Positions 33,526 to 46,565 are shown, counted from the first letter of the stretch. The stretch is 64,000 nucleotides of DNA from Isoetes taiwanensis (GCA_021234155.1 JAJEKV010000064.1:3350001-3414000), one strand, 5' to 3'. Notes: generated by a model from the letters alone, not told the origin. Made by a program: numbers and translations.

Positions 33526-36194
33526 ACGTTGAACTAATACATTGGTATCTAGAACCTTTGAGTAGTTAAGCTCTCATTATCGGTTATTCCAATACCGTTC
33601 CAACCATCCTCGGGATGTTTTTGAACGTAACATCACCGTATATGCTAGACTTACTCTAGCTATTCTCACTCATTTAAACTTTTCTCGTCTTCCTTAGTAC
33701 GACGTATCTAAGATAATCAACTCTAACCATTCGGATAACTTGAATGCTTATCTCTGGTAAAGCATACCTAACCCAATATCTCGTATATAAGCATATCATT
33801 ATGCTCCTTTTGTAAACCTTGTCAAGTAATATTTCCCTCGCCTTGTACGAATATTCTATTATCTTTTAATATGACATACATCTGGATGTCACAATCGACA
33901 TCCTTGATATCCTCGCTAACTACTAAATCCTTCAAACATCCGAAACCACTACGTTGTTATTATGAGATATAGTAACATGTGTGCACCAACCCTAACTCTT
34001 GACTCATATATGATTCGTTGACGTAGCCCTAGATGCTTCTCCTATATATGCTGTGGATTTCACACCACACCTTCTAGACTCTCTATCCTTAGGTTGCCTT
34101 GGTCCTCACGCTCTAGTCATAAATTCCATAGGGGCACATGCCAACCTAAGTTCCTAGTGGCCATACTTGATGTCTACTATAGGAATTCTTATCTTCATTA
34201 CCTCCGTATTCATATATGTGAACTAAAAGTTCTAGTATATACCCTATCTTTTTCTAGCTATGTTACTCCTCGGGATGCACACACGATACCAAGTCCAGAG
34301 CACATCCTCCTTGGCGAGATGTTCATTGGATGCCTCCCTTCTTCATATTCCAGGCTTTGGTCTCTTCAAAGTGTCCCTCCAAACTCTCTATATTTGAAAC
34401 ATTGTTTACAACAACTTTCAAGCACCTCTTGTCTCCCACTTGTCGTGTGGGTACATTACTTGCCTTCCTAATGTATCATTAGTTCAACGTCAACTTTCCT
34501 TCATAGAATAAGCCGCCTGAGCTCCAACATACTTTGTAGCTTTTGGGACGGTTGCACCCTTTGCTAGAAATTTCGTCTTCCATTCAAAGCAGTCTTCTGA
34601 GAATGCTTATTCACGCTTCGCCGGGGTTCGACCTCAGCTCTCTTCACCTTGTGGAAAAACTACGCCCCACACTATTGTCCGGTCTCTTATCCGGGCGTCT
34701 ACATACCCCGGCCCGACATAGGATCCGCCATTTCTTTAATTTTCACCCCCGCATAAGGATCATGCATTTGACCAACGTTATTAAGTGTATTCACGTGCCT
34801 ACGTGGTCTTCTTAGTCGCCTATAATCTTGCGTCTTTGTTTCACACACCGGGAACATCAATCTCTTTACCAAACACAATATATGTGTAATTTTATAATCC
34901 ATAATTTATGGATCAACATCCTCATACACATTATTCTCTACCGTTCCACCTAATCAAACCTACACTTTTAAAGTGTTTTCCCTCTCGTGAGCTGGGTACT
35001 TATAATCCGGTTTCCACCTTGGCATAGTACATCCTTAACATGGTCTATAGTAGATAATCATAAACCACTTCTCCACCGGATATATCGTGCTATATCCGGT
35101 CTCCTTCTACATTGAATAGCAACCTAGATGCCGCATCATACATCAATCCTCGTAATTTGTAGGTCCAAAGATTTCACTTAGATACCAAACATCGCCATAC
35201 CAATTTTCTCGAGTATCCATCCAAATTAGGGATATCTTAACACTCCTTATTCCCAACATTCAGCACTTCTACTTCAAGTAGGCAGGGACCTCCTCAGAGT
35301 TATCATCATCTAACAGGCTCGAGGCGGACCACGATGGTTTCGATGCTTCCGCCGGGAACACCATAGTCGCGAATGGCCGCCGTCGTGATACTGAGGACGA
35401 TTGCATAGCCATAGCAATCGCCGGATAGCGACCGTATGGTACCAATTACGTTGAATGTATACGTCGGTACTGCACTGTATGTGTGATAAATTTATGAAAA
35501 TAACAATAAAATAAATAAGTAATTCAAATATAAGAATATCGGACGCCCGTAAATGTACAAACATAACCAATGAATTAATATGTGTCCTCATGTGACTGTA
35601 ATCTATGCTAAAGATAGAAAGTGTGATTGTGGAAACATTAAAGATAATCGACAAGTTATTAAACACATAATCAAATATAATAGAAGGGATAAGTATGTAT
35701 GTCTTACACAAACTCCTAAGGGAATAACGAGACTTAGATAACGTTAACATTATATAGGTCAAAATGGAATATACTGTACAATATATAATTCTATTAAAGG
35801 GTAACTATAAATGTCGAGGCATCTAAACACTCACAATAGCAATATATGAGTTGTTAAAATTGTACCAAAATAGGAAAACGAAATTGTAAAGTGAAGGGAG
35901 AATATAATACATATACACACAAAAGTTAATATGATTAGAATGACTTTCTATTAATCGGTCATGAGGTTAATAACTCGTATTATAATATAACAACAAATGG
36001 AAGTTCTTTATATCTATACCGTCTTTAATATATAATCGTTACCTGTATCTATAGAAAGAATGCTTTCTAACATAGATAGAGTGTGAGCTCGTCACCACGG
36101 ATGAAACAGTGACACTTCCACAAACTTTCACTGTTCACTTTTAACATTCCTAAGCGATGATCATGATGTGCTGCCCTGCAACAACAGTAGTCCT

Positions 36195-36231
36195 GATGCT
36201 GAGGACAGCATCATTTTTAAGGTGGGGAGAA
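36195..36231 (+). other. stem-loop and polypurine tract before the 3' LTR
   Basis: GATGCTGAGGACAGCATC forms a 7-bp stem with a 4-nt loop, followed by AAGGTGGGGAGAA directly before the LTR. The purine run is the plus-strand primer. The same stem-loop recurs at 32633. Confidence 0.75.
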
Positions 36232-36529
36232 TGTGACGTTCCAGGCATTCATACGGTATACGTATGCACGCCGGGACACGTCACTAGGACATAAGGGGGT
36301 AATTGGCTAAGTGGGCGTCGACCACAATGGTTTTATTTAGCTATGTTAATAAATCCATTGTGGATAATTATAAAGTATATAGCCTAATTACCCTAATTAA
36401 GCTAAATTAGTTAATTAGCACCAACAAGGGGGTGCCACTTGGCCCAAATCGATTGGGCAAGGCATGGTTTCCATTTTGGACACCCAAATTAGGGCTTTTG
36501 TGCCCCAATTCGAATTAGGAGCAGCTGGA
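36232..36529 (+). repeat. truncated 3' LTR, 298 bp
   Basis: Matches 27751-28048 throughout, then stops abruptly at GCAGCTGGA and continues into unrelated sequence. The remaining 1.37 kb of LTR is absent from the window, so a deletion or a second insertion removed it. Confidence 0.85.
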
Positions 36530-37013
36530 TTTGGGGCAATTCCAAAAACCAGGATAATTAGTGTGGTGGATACTCCTTAGGAGTTATCCAAAACTGAAAA
36601 TTCAGATGCCAAATAGATAATCCATGCAAACTAGAATTGAGAAATTAGACATATACAAGAACATGAGCAACATGTCACTTAAGTATCTAAATATCAGAAA
36701 TAAACTTAAAGAACACAATAATGATTGTACGGAGATAAAACTTAGATTGTCAAAACCAGCTGAACAACGTCATTACACAATCCATAAATGGAAGATGAAA
36801 ACAGAAATAAACCAACAAGTAGTAGCCATGAACTAAAACAGATCCTCAAGATCACAGTCATTATATGATGAACTCTTCAAAATCCACACAGATCTGGACG
36901 TGCTATGTATTGTGTTAACATCACTGTTTCAGATTTGAGAAGCGCCTCTTTAAATGGCCCACGCTGTTCAAAGAGCCCACGCTCATGCGCGCCATTGTGA
37001 TGTTTGTTAGCGC

Positions 37014-37955
37014 GTGGGAAGACCCACGACCCCCGCCGCTTTACCCTTAACTCCCGTCGCCACGCCATTACCCTTCAGCAAATGGGGTATGGATTTTATT
37101 GGGCCCATTGATCCACCTGCTCGAAACTCCCGTGCTCGATACATCCTTGTTCTCACTAATTACACGATGAAGTGGGCTGTCCTGTGTGTTACCAGATAAT
37201 ACCGCCGCCAGCACGACGCATTACATGCTTCAGCTGCCCCACGAAACTAGTGAGCGACCGGGGTATTCATTTTGTTAATTATATGATCAAAGAACCGATG
37301 GTCTACTTGCATATCCATCGTCGAAAGAGCACTCCATATTATCCAAAAGGCAATGGTCTTGCTGAAAGTACCAATAAGACTCTAATCAACATTCTCAAGA
37401 AAATCTGTGATGCTTCCAGAATAGATTGGCAGGGATAAATGACCCACTGTTTTATGGGCCTATAACATTACTTACAAAATTGTCACAGGGCGGACACCGT
37501 TCAAATTAGTGTATGGACAAGAGACTTTGATGTCTTTTGAGTTTGTCCTACCTACTCTTCGATTTCAACTTGCTACTTACCATGATCCTCCTGCTGCTTT
37601 ACAGGAGAGGATTTATCTGTTGCAACAATTAGATGAACTTTGCAGGGATGTTTATCTCAGAGTTCTTGCTGGGCAACAATTGTGAAAATCCTGGCATGAC
37701 AAACAGATCAAAACCAAAACTTTCAAGGAAGGGGATTTAGTTCTTCTTTATGACTCCCGGTACGAAAATTTTCTAGGCGAGCTCAAATTTTGTTGGCTTG
37801 GCCCTTACAAAATCATTCAAGTGGTCCAACCGAGTGTGTTTCAACCCGCGAAATTAGATGGCACTACATTACCTACTTTGGTTAATAGTTTTTGCCTCAA
37901 ACCCTTCACACTGAAACAACAGAACACAACTCAAGACACAGATACGCATAATTGA
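37014..37955 (+). pseudogene. pol: Ty3/gypsy integrase remnant
   Basis: The integrase core shows FSKWGMDFIGPI (first Asp), VSDRGIHFVNYM (second Asp) and PKGNGLAESTNKTL (Glu), so the DDE triad is still present. Downstream are AYNITYKIVTGRTPFKLVYGQ, the LQERIYLLQQLDELC helix, and the C-terminal KTFKEGDLVLLYDSR...ELKFCWLGPYKI chromatin-proximal domain. At least two frame changes and a TGA after AGQQL break it. No RT, gag or LTR belonging to it is visible; the upstream boundary near 37000 is abrupt. It is unrelated by position to the LTR element ending at 36529. Confidence 0.88.
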
Positions 37956-38162
37956 GTAACTGGCTTCTATTATAATCACAAAAGGGTCAGATTACACAAA
38001 AAAAAGCACAATTTCATAAAAATGGGAAATTTCATGATTCTAGTTAGGGATGAAATTGTTTTCTTGTCTGTTTTATGACCAATTTTTGAGCTATTATGGC
38101 GCCATTTTGTTTATTTGTGGATGAAAAACGCCATTATTTGGCGCCATTAAAAATATAACAAT

Positions 38163-38315
38163 GCAGAAATTACAGTTAAGAACATATCCATCGACACTTA
38201 GAGAAACATGACAGTGCAGAAATTACCGTTAAGAACATATCCATCAGCACTTAGAGAAACATGACAGTGCAGAAATTATAGTTAAGAACATATCCATTGA
38301 CACTTAAAGACATAA
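38163..38315. repeat. 53-bp tandem repeat, about 2.7 units
   Basis: GCAGAAATTA recurs at 38163, 38216 and 38269, each followed by GTTAAGAACATATCCATC and CACTTAGAGAAACATGACA. Confidence 0.9.
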
Positions 38316-38319
38316 GCAA

Positions 38320-40085
38320 TGTATGAGCTTGATAAATTTATATACAAGAAATATTATATTTACATTTGAGGTATACAATTTACAAGTCTTTCTTTGTTGT
38401 ATCAGGCTCCTCAGTGCTAGCAATAGGATTAGATGGACCAGCATCGTTGATGGGATCAAAATAAAAAACCTGGGCAGTGAGGTCAGCTACATCGAAATTG
38501 TCGAGGTCGAACTTAGCATCTTTAATAGCATCGTAGTCGACATCAGGAATCTCAGGTGATTTCACTGCTTGGTTGTACACAGGCCGAATTTAATAGTGCA
38601 TTAAGGAGGGTTAGCTAGGAGCATACTACTTTAAAGGCCTCTACCCCCCTTCCCAATACAAAGAGTCCACAGAGATCATCATCACATACATATCATAGAA
38701 GAACTAAAGAATAAGATTTAATCTAAATCACAGAGTTAGGTTCTTTAGTTATGGCTTGATATCTAGAGATCTAGATGGTGGCTACGGGCAAATCAATAGG
38801 CTAAACCTACTTACTCTATGTCTGGGAGGTAGTTTAGACTATTGAATTGGCAAAATACCTGATCCCTGGCTTGCTCGTCCTGCTCTGAACGAATCCATCC
38901 TGTAGAACTGTTTGAAGATTGAAAAACTCCTTGGTATTTCTACTTAAGTATATTGTTGCACCACCTTTGTTTTTCTATTAAAGAAAACTATCTCACATAA
39001 GGATTTATACATATCACACATTTAGGGTATAGGATCTAGGATTTTAGGGTTCAAGGATTTATCACATCGTTAATCCTCAAGAACCCAAAGGATGTAACAT
39101 GCATCTCATAAATGAAACATGCAATGTTATCAACCCTGTCATCACAACATGCATTTGGGGTTTGGGATGTGTGCTAAGTTAGGACATCATCATGACTATG
39201 TATGGAGCATCTTAAAGATAGAGACAATTTCAATGGGTGGACTTGCCAAATTCTCTTTTTCTCAAGACAATTTGTTTGTAAGCTTGAATTTTATATTAGG
39301 GATAAGGTTCATCCACAAGCCATTACTCGGTGCAAGGGGTTGGTGAGCTCGCTACGGTGGCTCAGTTTAGCAGGTGAGCCAGTTTTTTACCGCGCGTAAG
39401 GGCCTACATGTGAACCTCATCCACGCAGGGGACAAAAATTCCAGTCGTTCGATGGTTGCTATCCATGTGTCACAATCCCAGGTCCAATATCATAGACTGC
39501 CCGACTTAAGTCATATGATGCTTTTGAATTTAAGATGGGCTTGAAATAGGCAAAATGTTCCTCCACTCGAACATTACGAAACCAAAACAAATGAATAAGT
39601 AGAATCACAACACCTTTATAATGCAATAGATCGATAGATACTATAGGATCCACACTACGCATTAAATGCAATTCTATTGATCATGCATTAGAGATGCGAT
39701 CTTCCACAAAACCCTAAACCCAAAACTGTATGGACTCCATTTTGCCTACGCCTACGCCTACTCTATGCTTTCTAATATTCCTATCGATTCCAAGCTAATG
39801 CCCGACACTTCATTACATCTATACATGATGACATTTAGCACTTTTTAATCGACCTACAAACTCCATTACGTCTACCATTCCACATGTCTACGACTAATGC
39901 CCGACATCGTCGGGCATACGTTTCTAGTCCTTATTGTTTTTTAAGGTTCATTGGATTTCAGCATTTTCCTACAAATATGCCAGACACGAAACATGGTCTA
40001 GATCGAGACACGAATGGTCACACTGCAACAATCCATTCCAGCTGAAAATAGTTTAGGACGCCTGTTGTACATAAATTTTGGAAGA
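38320..40085. other. no supported gene
   Basis: There is only a short acidic minus-strand ORF at 38380-38580 (VDYDAIKDAKFDLDNFDVADL), which could be the C-terminus of a lost gene. The rest shows no motif. Confidence 0.4.
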
Positions 40086-40402
40086 TGGTTTGCTCTTAAA
40101 GGTTCCAATGTAGTCCATTGAAGGTCCCATGTGGTCCATTGAAGGGTAATCAGTGGTCCATTAAAGGGCACTTTGTGGTCCACTGAAGGGTACGTGTGGT
40201 CTATTGGGGCTGAATTAACCTCCTGACTTAAAACCTTCTTAGCCAACTCCAAATTTATCGAAAACTCTGTTATGTGGGATCAATTGAAACCTAAGGACTT
40301 AAGCTTCAATATGGTATGCTAAAAAGAGGACTTAAAAAAAAATTTGCCCATCATAATAAGATATGTTTCCTTAAGTGGGTGCTTCATGGGCACCCTCCCC
40401 TA
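40086..40402. repeat. interspersed repeat, uninterrupted copy
   Basis: About 317 bp matching the two flanks of 59703-60575. It contains five diverged TGTGGTCCATTGAAGGGT units and ends GGGTGCTTCATGGGCACCCT, itself a stem-loop. Confidence 0.88.
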
Positions 40403-41713
40403 ATGCTGTTGTGGTATGTTTTTTTGGCGTTTCAATATTATGATAGAAAAGCTCCTCCAAGGGCGTCTGCACATTCTTAGCTGTTAGGAAAGAAGTATCT
40501 TTGTCTGTATCATTTGAGAGCTTTGCTACTTTGCTATTAGAAGCCTTCAGATTCACCTTTTCTGTGGAATGTGCTGGGCTCTTGCATGAAGTTCTGGTTT
40601 ACTCTTATCCCGTGTTTTGTGTTTTGTGGATGTTTCAAAAATACTTAGGGTTTTTTTTTCAAACTTGTAGAATGTGAGGAAGTTATGTGCTTTGTCAAGA
40701 ATCGACCTAAGTAATAAACTTAATAAATAACATGAACACATGCACGAGGCTGCATATCCAGGGCATCAAAGATGTGCATATCCATTGTTTGTATTTGAAC
40801 ATAGTTGCAGCAAAAATAAATGGTGTTTAGGTAACTGTGCATGTTGAGAATTTAGGATAGTGGAGTGTTGACGCCACATATATGGTGAGCTGCTTATGCT
40901 AAAGGTTTCTGATTCACGCCTGTGCATTATTCAACTATCACTTAATAAAGATGGAGAACATGTGATCTATATAGACTATATGAAACAAAGATGGAGAATA
41001 TATGACCTATTTTAGACAATACGAAACACAGATATATGGTATGTACAATATTATTTGTTTTATAGGTCTCACATAATAGAGTGCATTGAATAGAAACTAT
41101 GCCTACAAAAATTGTGTTTGTATATGACGTTTTTCTTACCAAATGGGCATATTATAAATGACAATAAGTAACTACAAGAAATTTATAGAGGAATTGCTTT
41201 TTTTCTTGTTTCTACTCTTATCTAGCAGCAATGCTGATGCTCTATTCTGCCTTTTTCCATCGGTTTCTACCATCTGGGTTACATAGAAATTTTCAAATAA
41301 TTTTTGTTTCGACGAAATAGCCCAATTTTTGCAGAGCAATATGTATTGAAGAAAAATAGATCAAGCGAAAAGGAGGACATGGGCATTGCCTTGTTCTTCA
41401 GATTCATAGCAAGATTTGAAGGGTTTGTGGGCTGACCAGAATCTGCCATAGCCAGAGGCAACCTTTGAAATTGCCTTCTTCCCCGCCGTTGCCAGGCGTC
41501 AAGGTTGGAATGTCAAAACTTCAGGTAGAATGAAAGGAAAGAACTACAGACGAAAGATAGCATCCTTGTGATATGGAAGATCGCAATTCCAGCCCCCATT
41601 CCAAAACCGTCAAGGTAAGTGGATCAGCATTCCGTCATTTTCTTGATTCATTCTTCTCAAGAATGACAAATGGGTTCAGCAAACCTGTAGAATCCGGTTA
41701 GAAGCTTATCTTG
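40403..41713. other. no supported gene
   Basis: Only short ORFs without motifs; no repeat family recognised. Confidence 0.4.
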
Positions 41714-41886
41714 ACGTCGTAGAACGGAATGGGGTCAGCCATTCTTGCTTCCCCCTGACCTGCAGAATCCGGGAGCGCCGTGTAGGCTTCCCACGACTGC
41801 GGAATCCGGTCGGCTTTACACGGCGGCCCCGATTTCGCAGGTCGGGGAAGCAAGAATGGCTTCCCCCATTCTGTTCTACATCACGT
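41714..41886. repeat. foldback/MITE-like inverted repeat
   Basis: GTAGAACGGAATGGGGTCAG (41719) and its complement ending in TTCTAC (about 41879) start imperfect arms of about 65-70 bp, including GCCATTCTTGCTTCCCC and CGCCGTGTA. The centre is short. No coding. Confidence 0.8.
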
Positions 41887-43000
41887 AAGCGTTGGGTTTA
41901 TGCAAATCAATCTGGGCAAAAAGTTCTCTGATTCCCCCTGATTCCCTGATACGATCCAAGCTCCTAGCTCTTAAATTCGGTCTCCAGCTCCTAAATTCGG
42001 TCGCAGCTCCTAGTTTCCATCTTTGCCATAGGGATCTTTGGCCAAGCAAAGTGCAAAGTGCGAGCCTTAGCAATATGTTCGAACCTTAGCAACGGGCAGC
42101 ATGTACTGTACGGAACCAAGCTCAACAAAAAAAATTGGAGCATCTGGAGGCGACCTCCAACACCTAAGTTCAGAGGCGACCTGTTGCCGGCACTTGTGGC
42201 ACAGCAGGCCGGAGCGATGGGTATAAGAACACAGTTGGAATTTTCTCTTCCTATTAGCTTGCGTTAGAGTTTGTGCCAGAGTACTGACTCCTGACACGGC
42301 TATGGCGCTGGAAGAAAAGCCATCGCCAATCTTGTCATGTCTGTTGCTCCGCAAACAATAGGGTAGAGATATTGATTTTGAAAAAAAAAGCTATTTTTTC
42401 CCCACCTAAACACAGAATATGCCAAAAAGTAGACGTGTCATTACCTAGACAAAAACGCATCTTGCCAATAGCAATTATATGAGTTAGATAACTACCTTCT
42501 GCCTTTATATAGTCTTAATTAGAAATACAAGAAATTTATCGCGGCGGCCGCCACCGCGAACATTTCTTTTCCCAACACCGGTATGTCTGTGTGTGAAAAA
42601 ACAAAAGCTGCAGTGGCCATCAAAATATTTTTTATTTTTAACCAATTCACTTATTAAAATACATGATTCTACAAATAAAGAAGCAATAGTACAAAACCTA
42701 TGTGTTCTTCCTTTTCCAATCATTTAGATCGTTGTACATAAAGGATTATGATTCTGATAATTTTGTTCATCCATCCAAGTTTTTCTTTAAGGATGCTTTA
42801 GCGAGTAAGGCGTTGTGTTAGAAAAAGAGAAGAAAGAGTTTTATGCCACTTGGTGCTACTTTGTGAATGCATGAAATTACACCAGTGATGCATTAATGTT
42901 GGCCAATAGAATTTGTATAATCTACAACTTCCAACCTCAAAGTCCATAATGGGGCATATGCTTCTTTAATGTTCTCCTTTAATGTTCCCCCTTGTTCAGT

Positions 43001-43136
43001 TTAGTGGCTAGTCCATTGGGTTAGCAATTAAGAGATCTTGTGTTCAAGTCTCTGGGGGTCCGTCATATGTCCTCATGGATGCTGCCAATGTGGCATGACG
43101 TAAAAATACTATCTATCTATCTATCTATCTATCTTA
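43001..43136 (+). repeat. tRNA-derived SINE with (TATC)n tail
   Basis: TAGTGGCTAGTCCATTGG (A box) and TGTTCAAGTCTC (B box) are spaced as in tRNA. The body CGTCATATGTCCTCATGGAT follows, then six CTAT units. A truncated copy is at 31191. Confidence 0.8.
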
Positions 43137-43662
43137 TGTTTATCTAGGGGAGGGTGACCTTCCTCTGTTAAAATACCATTATTGGTGTTTGTAGCGCCCG
43201 TTATATGCCATTTTTTTTTCTCATTTCGGCCTAACACTGAATCTTCATTCGACCAGCGCATTTCCTTTGTCGGACACTCCAGAAGCAGCTCCAGAGGTAG
43301 CTCCAGAAGCAGCTCCAGAAGCGGAATCGATTGGAGAACGCTGCTCCGGGCGAGGGACGGTCACCTCAACCGTCAAAAACAAGTATTTCGCCTTCCTTCT
43401 TTCTTTCTTTTGTAGCGATTTTGAGTTGCTCCATCTTGATAGGACATATAATTTAGGATTTCGTAGCAATTTGAGCTGCTCCATCTAGACAGAGGATATT
43501 TAGAAAATCTTTGCCTCCCCTTGCTTCCCATGTATTCTTATAAAAGAAAGGAATCACGATAAAAGTTTGGAGTTGTCTTGCTTAAGGAAGAGAGATGAGC
43601 AAAAATGCATGATAAGAATGCATGATAAGTAAGAATTCATGCTTTTGCATGATGAATAAGAT

Positions 43663-43950
43663 ATGCTTTTTCATATATTTCAGATTGCCAAAGAAATGGC
43701 CATTAGTAAAAAGAAAGGCCTCGTAAGAAATGGAAAAAAGAAATCTGTTAGAAAAAGAAAGAGAGGCAGCTGGACAGAAGAACATATGGTTGAGGCTATT
43801 AGTAGGATAGAAGATGGTGAGATCACAATTGGAGCAGCATCTAGAGAGTATGGAATTCCAAGATCAGCTATAAGAGGGTGGCTATATGGCAAGGTTACCC
43901 GTAAGAAAGGCCCTGCCCCTCATATATTGACACTTGAAGAGGAAAATGAT
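43663..43950 (+). pseudogene. pogo/CENP-B-like transposase, 5' part
   Basis: The N-terminal segment has a basic K/R stretch, then a psq-type helix-turn-helix (WTEEHMVEAISRIEDGEITIGAASREYGIPRSAIRGWLYGKV, quoted here only as the span of residues 37-78) that would bind the terminal repeats of its own element. It ends ILTLEEEND exactly where the 9.6-kb element is inserted. The remainder resumes in frame at 53542. The start may be the downstream MAISKKK Met. Confidence 0.85.
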
Positions 43951-44202
43951 GGGTAAAAGCACGCTGTGGTGTTCCAATTCGGCTGTCCCCCCTGTTCCCC
44001 CAAAATGTGGCATTGCATCCACCACTTTTGTGGTATGAAAGTATAATTATGGCACCGCTCAGCTGCTGGTATTTAAGAATAGAGTCCCGCTCAGCTGTGG
44101 GGGAAATTCTAATTTCAAAAACTAAAATTCAAATTCAAATTCCTATTCTTTGGCCCACGTCCTGTTCTTTGGCTCCCTCCCTGCTGCGAGCTCCAATCCA
44201 TT

Positions 44203-44952
44203 GTGGATATGGATGTTAATGAGGTAATCTGTACACAAACCGGCATTTCAGACAGGAGAAAACGAAGAAGAACCAAGGAACAAGAAATGTTGAAGAAAAG
44301 ACGCCAGAGGAAAAGAAGAAGAGAAGAAAAATTAGAGCTTGCAGAATTGGCAGAAGGATCCGGTTCTTCAAGAAGTGCAAGCAGTAAACGCCGTATTGTC
44401 CTTAGTTTGCTAACGTTTTTCCATAAACAGACCAAAAGAATGGAGGATGGCACGAAGAAAGAAATTTTACTTGATTTTTTGAGGGATAAAACATTGCAAA
44501 AATTCATAGGTGAAGAATTAAAGGATTTGGAAGCCAAGAGCATCGTTATAAGGAGCCTCTGGGACTCCATGCAGACTGTCAAACTCTCTACCAGCAATGA
44601 CTGCCTAGCAGCCAAGAATAGCTGCCTTGCAATGTCTGTACCACGCCGTGCAGATTCTGAAACAAGTGACAAAATCAGCCAGCGAGATCTTGGAAAGGTA
44701 TTAGGTGTTCACCCAAGAAACCTGCAAAAGGCAAAGAAAAAGAGGGAAGAGATCGATTACAATGGTGGGAAATGGGTTTCTTACAAGAGGGCTAAAAGAT
44801 TCGATGCAATTTCAGATGAACATATAGAAAAGATTCAAAAATTTTGGATTGAGAACACCAGAGTGTCTCCTAACACAAAGGATGTTAGAACTAGAAGATT
44901 GGAGAGAAATGTAAGAGAAGAACATGCTGCCCACTATCTGGAGGAATCACAG
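44203..44952 (+). pseudogene. transposase copy 2, exon 1
   Basis: 250 codons, very basic (RRKRRRTKEQEMLKKRRQRKRRRE), starting 252 bp inside the left TIR. The C-terminal half aligns with copy 1 (RNLQKAKKKREEI, FWIENTRVSPNTKDVRTRR, LEESQ). The charged helical character suggests DNA or nuclear targeting. A GT donor follows at 44953. This exon is open, unlike its copy 1 partner. Confidence 0.75.
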
Positions 44953-45236
44953 GTTAGTTTATTTCTGTTAATCATGTTTTCTTAGTTATGGTGCTTAGTA
45001 TGGTGGTGCATGTGGTGGTTATTGTGTTGTACAGTGATTGTGGTGTACTGTATGCAGCATGTGAATTGTGTGTAGCTATAACTAACTGATCCTGAGATAC
45101 AAATTTTTGTTGAATAAAGACAACTGTTGGAAAGTATGATATATTAAAAAAAGGATCTTACAAAATTTGGCTTTACAAAATTTGGCTTTCCATTGAAAGC
45201 TCTGCACTGTAGAACTAAATTTACATGCATGATTTC

Positions 45237-45725
45237 CTAAGCAAATGTGAAATCTTTGGTATGGTAGCTCGAACCGGGTGCATCCAAAATTATTGTTTTC
45301 TGCACTAAAGCATCTAAGCTTTCTGCAGTCATCCCAGAATTTAACAGGATGAGGTTTGCCAGTGCTTCCTGCATCCCCTGGTGGTAAGTACGCAATTCTG
45401 CCAGTAAAATCCGTTGTTGCAGAGTCAGAGCGGACAAGTGACAGAGAACAAATATACCAGCTGCCCTTGCAGCAGCATGTAACATAAGCTCATGAACTCT
45501 GTCTAAGAGCTCTCTTCCTGTCAATCTGACTCCAAGCATAGCCATTGAAGGCCCAGAGATCCATCTGTTGTATGCCTTTAGGTTGGATTCGAAATCAGCA
45601 AAGAAGGTGGATTTAGGCATATCCACCTTCAGAGATTTATCACGAGCCCTGTTTAACATGTGTTGAATGCCCTCCTCGCTCACCCTACAATAGCCGTAGT
45701 GATCTCTGAACATCCCTCCTACCAT
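45237..45725 (-). CDS. unassigned 162-codon ORF, antisense within the intron
   Basis: Open from Met to stop with protein-like composition: an N-terminal GYCRVSEEGIQHMLNRARDKSL, then a long helical region rich in Leu and Ala (LLDRVHELMLHAAARAAGIFVLCHLSALTLQQRILLAEL). I do not recognise it. It may be a captured host fragment or a third gene of the element. Confidence 0.35.
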   Translation of the reverse strand: MVGGMFRDHYGYCRVSEEGIQHMLNRARDKSLKVDMPKSTFFADFESNLKAYNRWISGPSMAMLGVRLTGRELLDRVHELMLHAAARAAGIFVLCHLSALTLQQRILLAELRTYHQGMQEALANLILLNSGMTAESLDALVQKTIILDAPGSSYHTKDFTFA

Positions 45726-46074
45726 GTTGCCGGAATGAACTTCTTCGATTTGGCGCGAATTGGGAATGAAACGTCAAAAATCAGACATAGGAACAGGATT
45801 TAGGACCCAGATCCTTTTCTAATGATTAGAAGAGGAATGTAATTATTATCAGGGTGTACGAATTTCAGAAGTGTTTATGAGAGCAGGCTAGGTAGATTTT
45901 TTATGTCAGATGAAATAGGATAAAAGTGATGTGATGTGATGTGTGGTGTCGTGATGGTGTGGTGTGGTGTGGTGTGGTGTGGTTTGTGGTGTGGTGTGGT
46001 GTGGGTTGCGTTATGTCCATGGTGTCATGTGGGTGTGTGCATGTTAATGTATGATCTGGAGAATCTCCCCCCTC

Positions 46075-46565
46075 ACCCCACCACACCCATCTATCCCACC
46101 ACCATAGACTACCACCACATCTTTGCGACCACCACATTACCACCACATGCACACACATCCCACCACATCCCACGCCACACCCCTCCACCACCACCACCAC
46201 ATCACACCACAATCCACAACACCACACCACACCACCACCACTACACCCCCCACCACACTCCACCACCACCACACACCACCACCACCACCACCACACCCCA
46301 CCACACCACATCATAGCACCACACACCACTACACACACCACCACCACCACCACACCACACACCACTCCACCACCACCACGCCCCACCACCACCCCCCACC
46401 ACACACCACACACCACTCCACCACACTCCACCACCACCCCCCCACCACCACACCCCACCACCACCACACACCACTCCACCACCCCCCACCACCACAATCC
46501 ACCACCACCACCCCCCACCACCACACTCCACCACCACCACACTCCACCACCACTCCACACTCCAC
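46075..46565. repeat. (CAC/CCA)n low-complexity tract with GTG-rich edges
   Basis: About 490 bp of CACCACCACCCC-type sequence. GTGTGGTG-rich runs at 45930-46010 and 46566-46630 could pair with it. ORFs in all frames here are artefacts. Confidence 0.95.

Larger units (their letters stand above)
27751..36529 (+). mobile_element. large LTR retrotransposon without recognisable gag-pol
   Basis: A 5' LTR, an initiator-Met primer site and a polypurine tract before a second LTR copy define the element, but the 3' LTR is cut at 298 bp. The first 298 bp of both LTRs appear identical, so insertion (or gene conversion) was recent. The 6.8-kb interior has no gag, protease, RT or integrase motif that I can see, like LARD-type non-autonomous elements. 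It contains SINE-like insertions and a second, diverged LTR start near 32669. Confidence 0.8.

Noticed and set aside
38163-38315. CRISPR-like array
   Set aside because: The 53-bp units are contiguous tandem repeats without unique spacers, and this is eukaryotic DNA.
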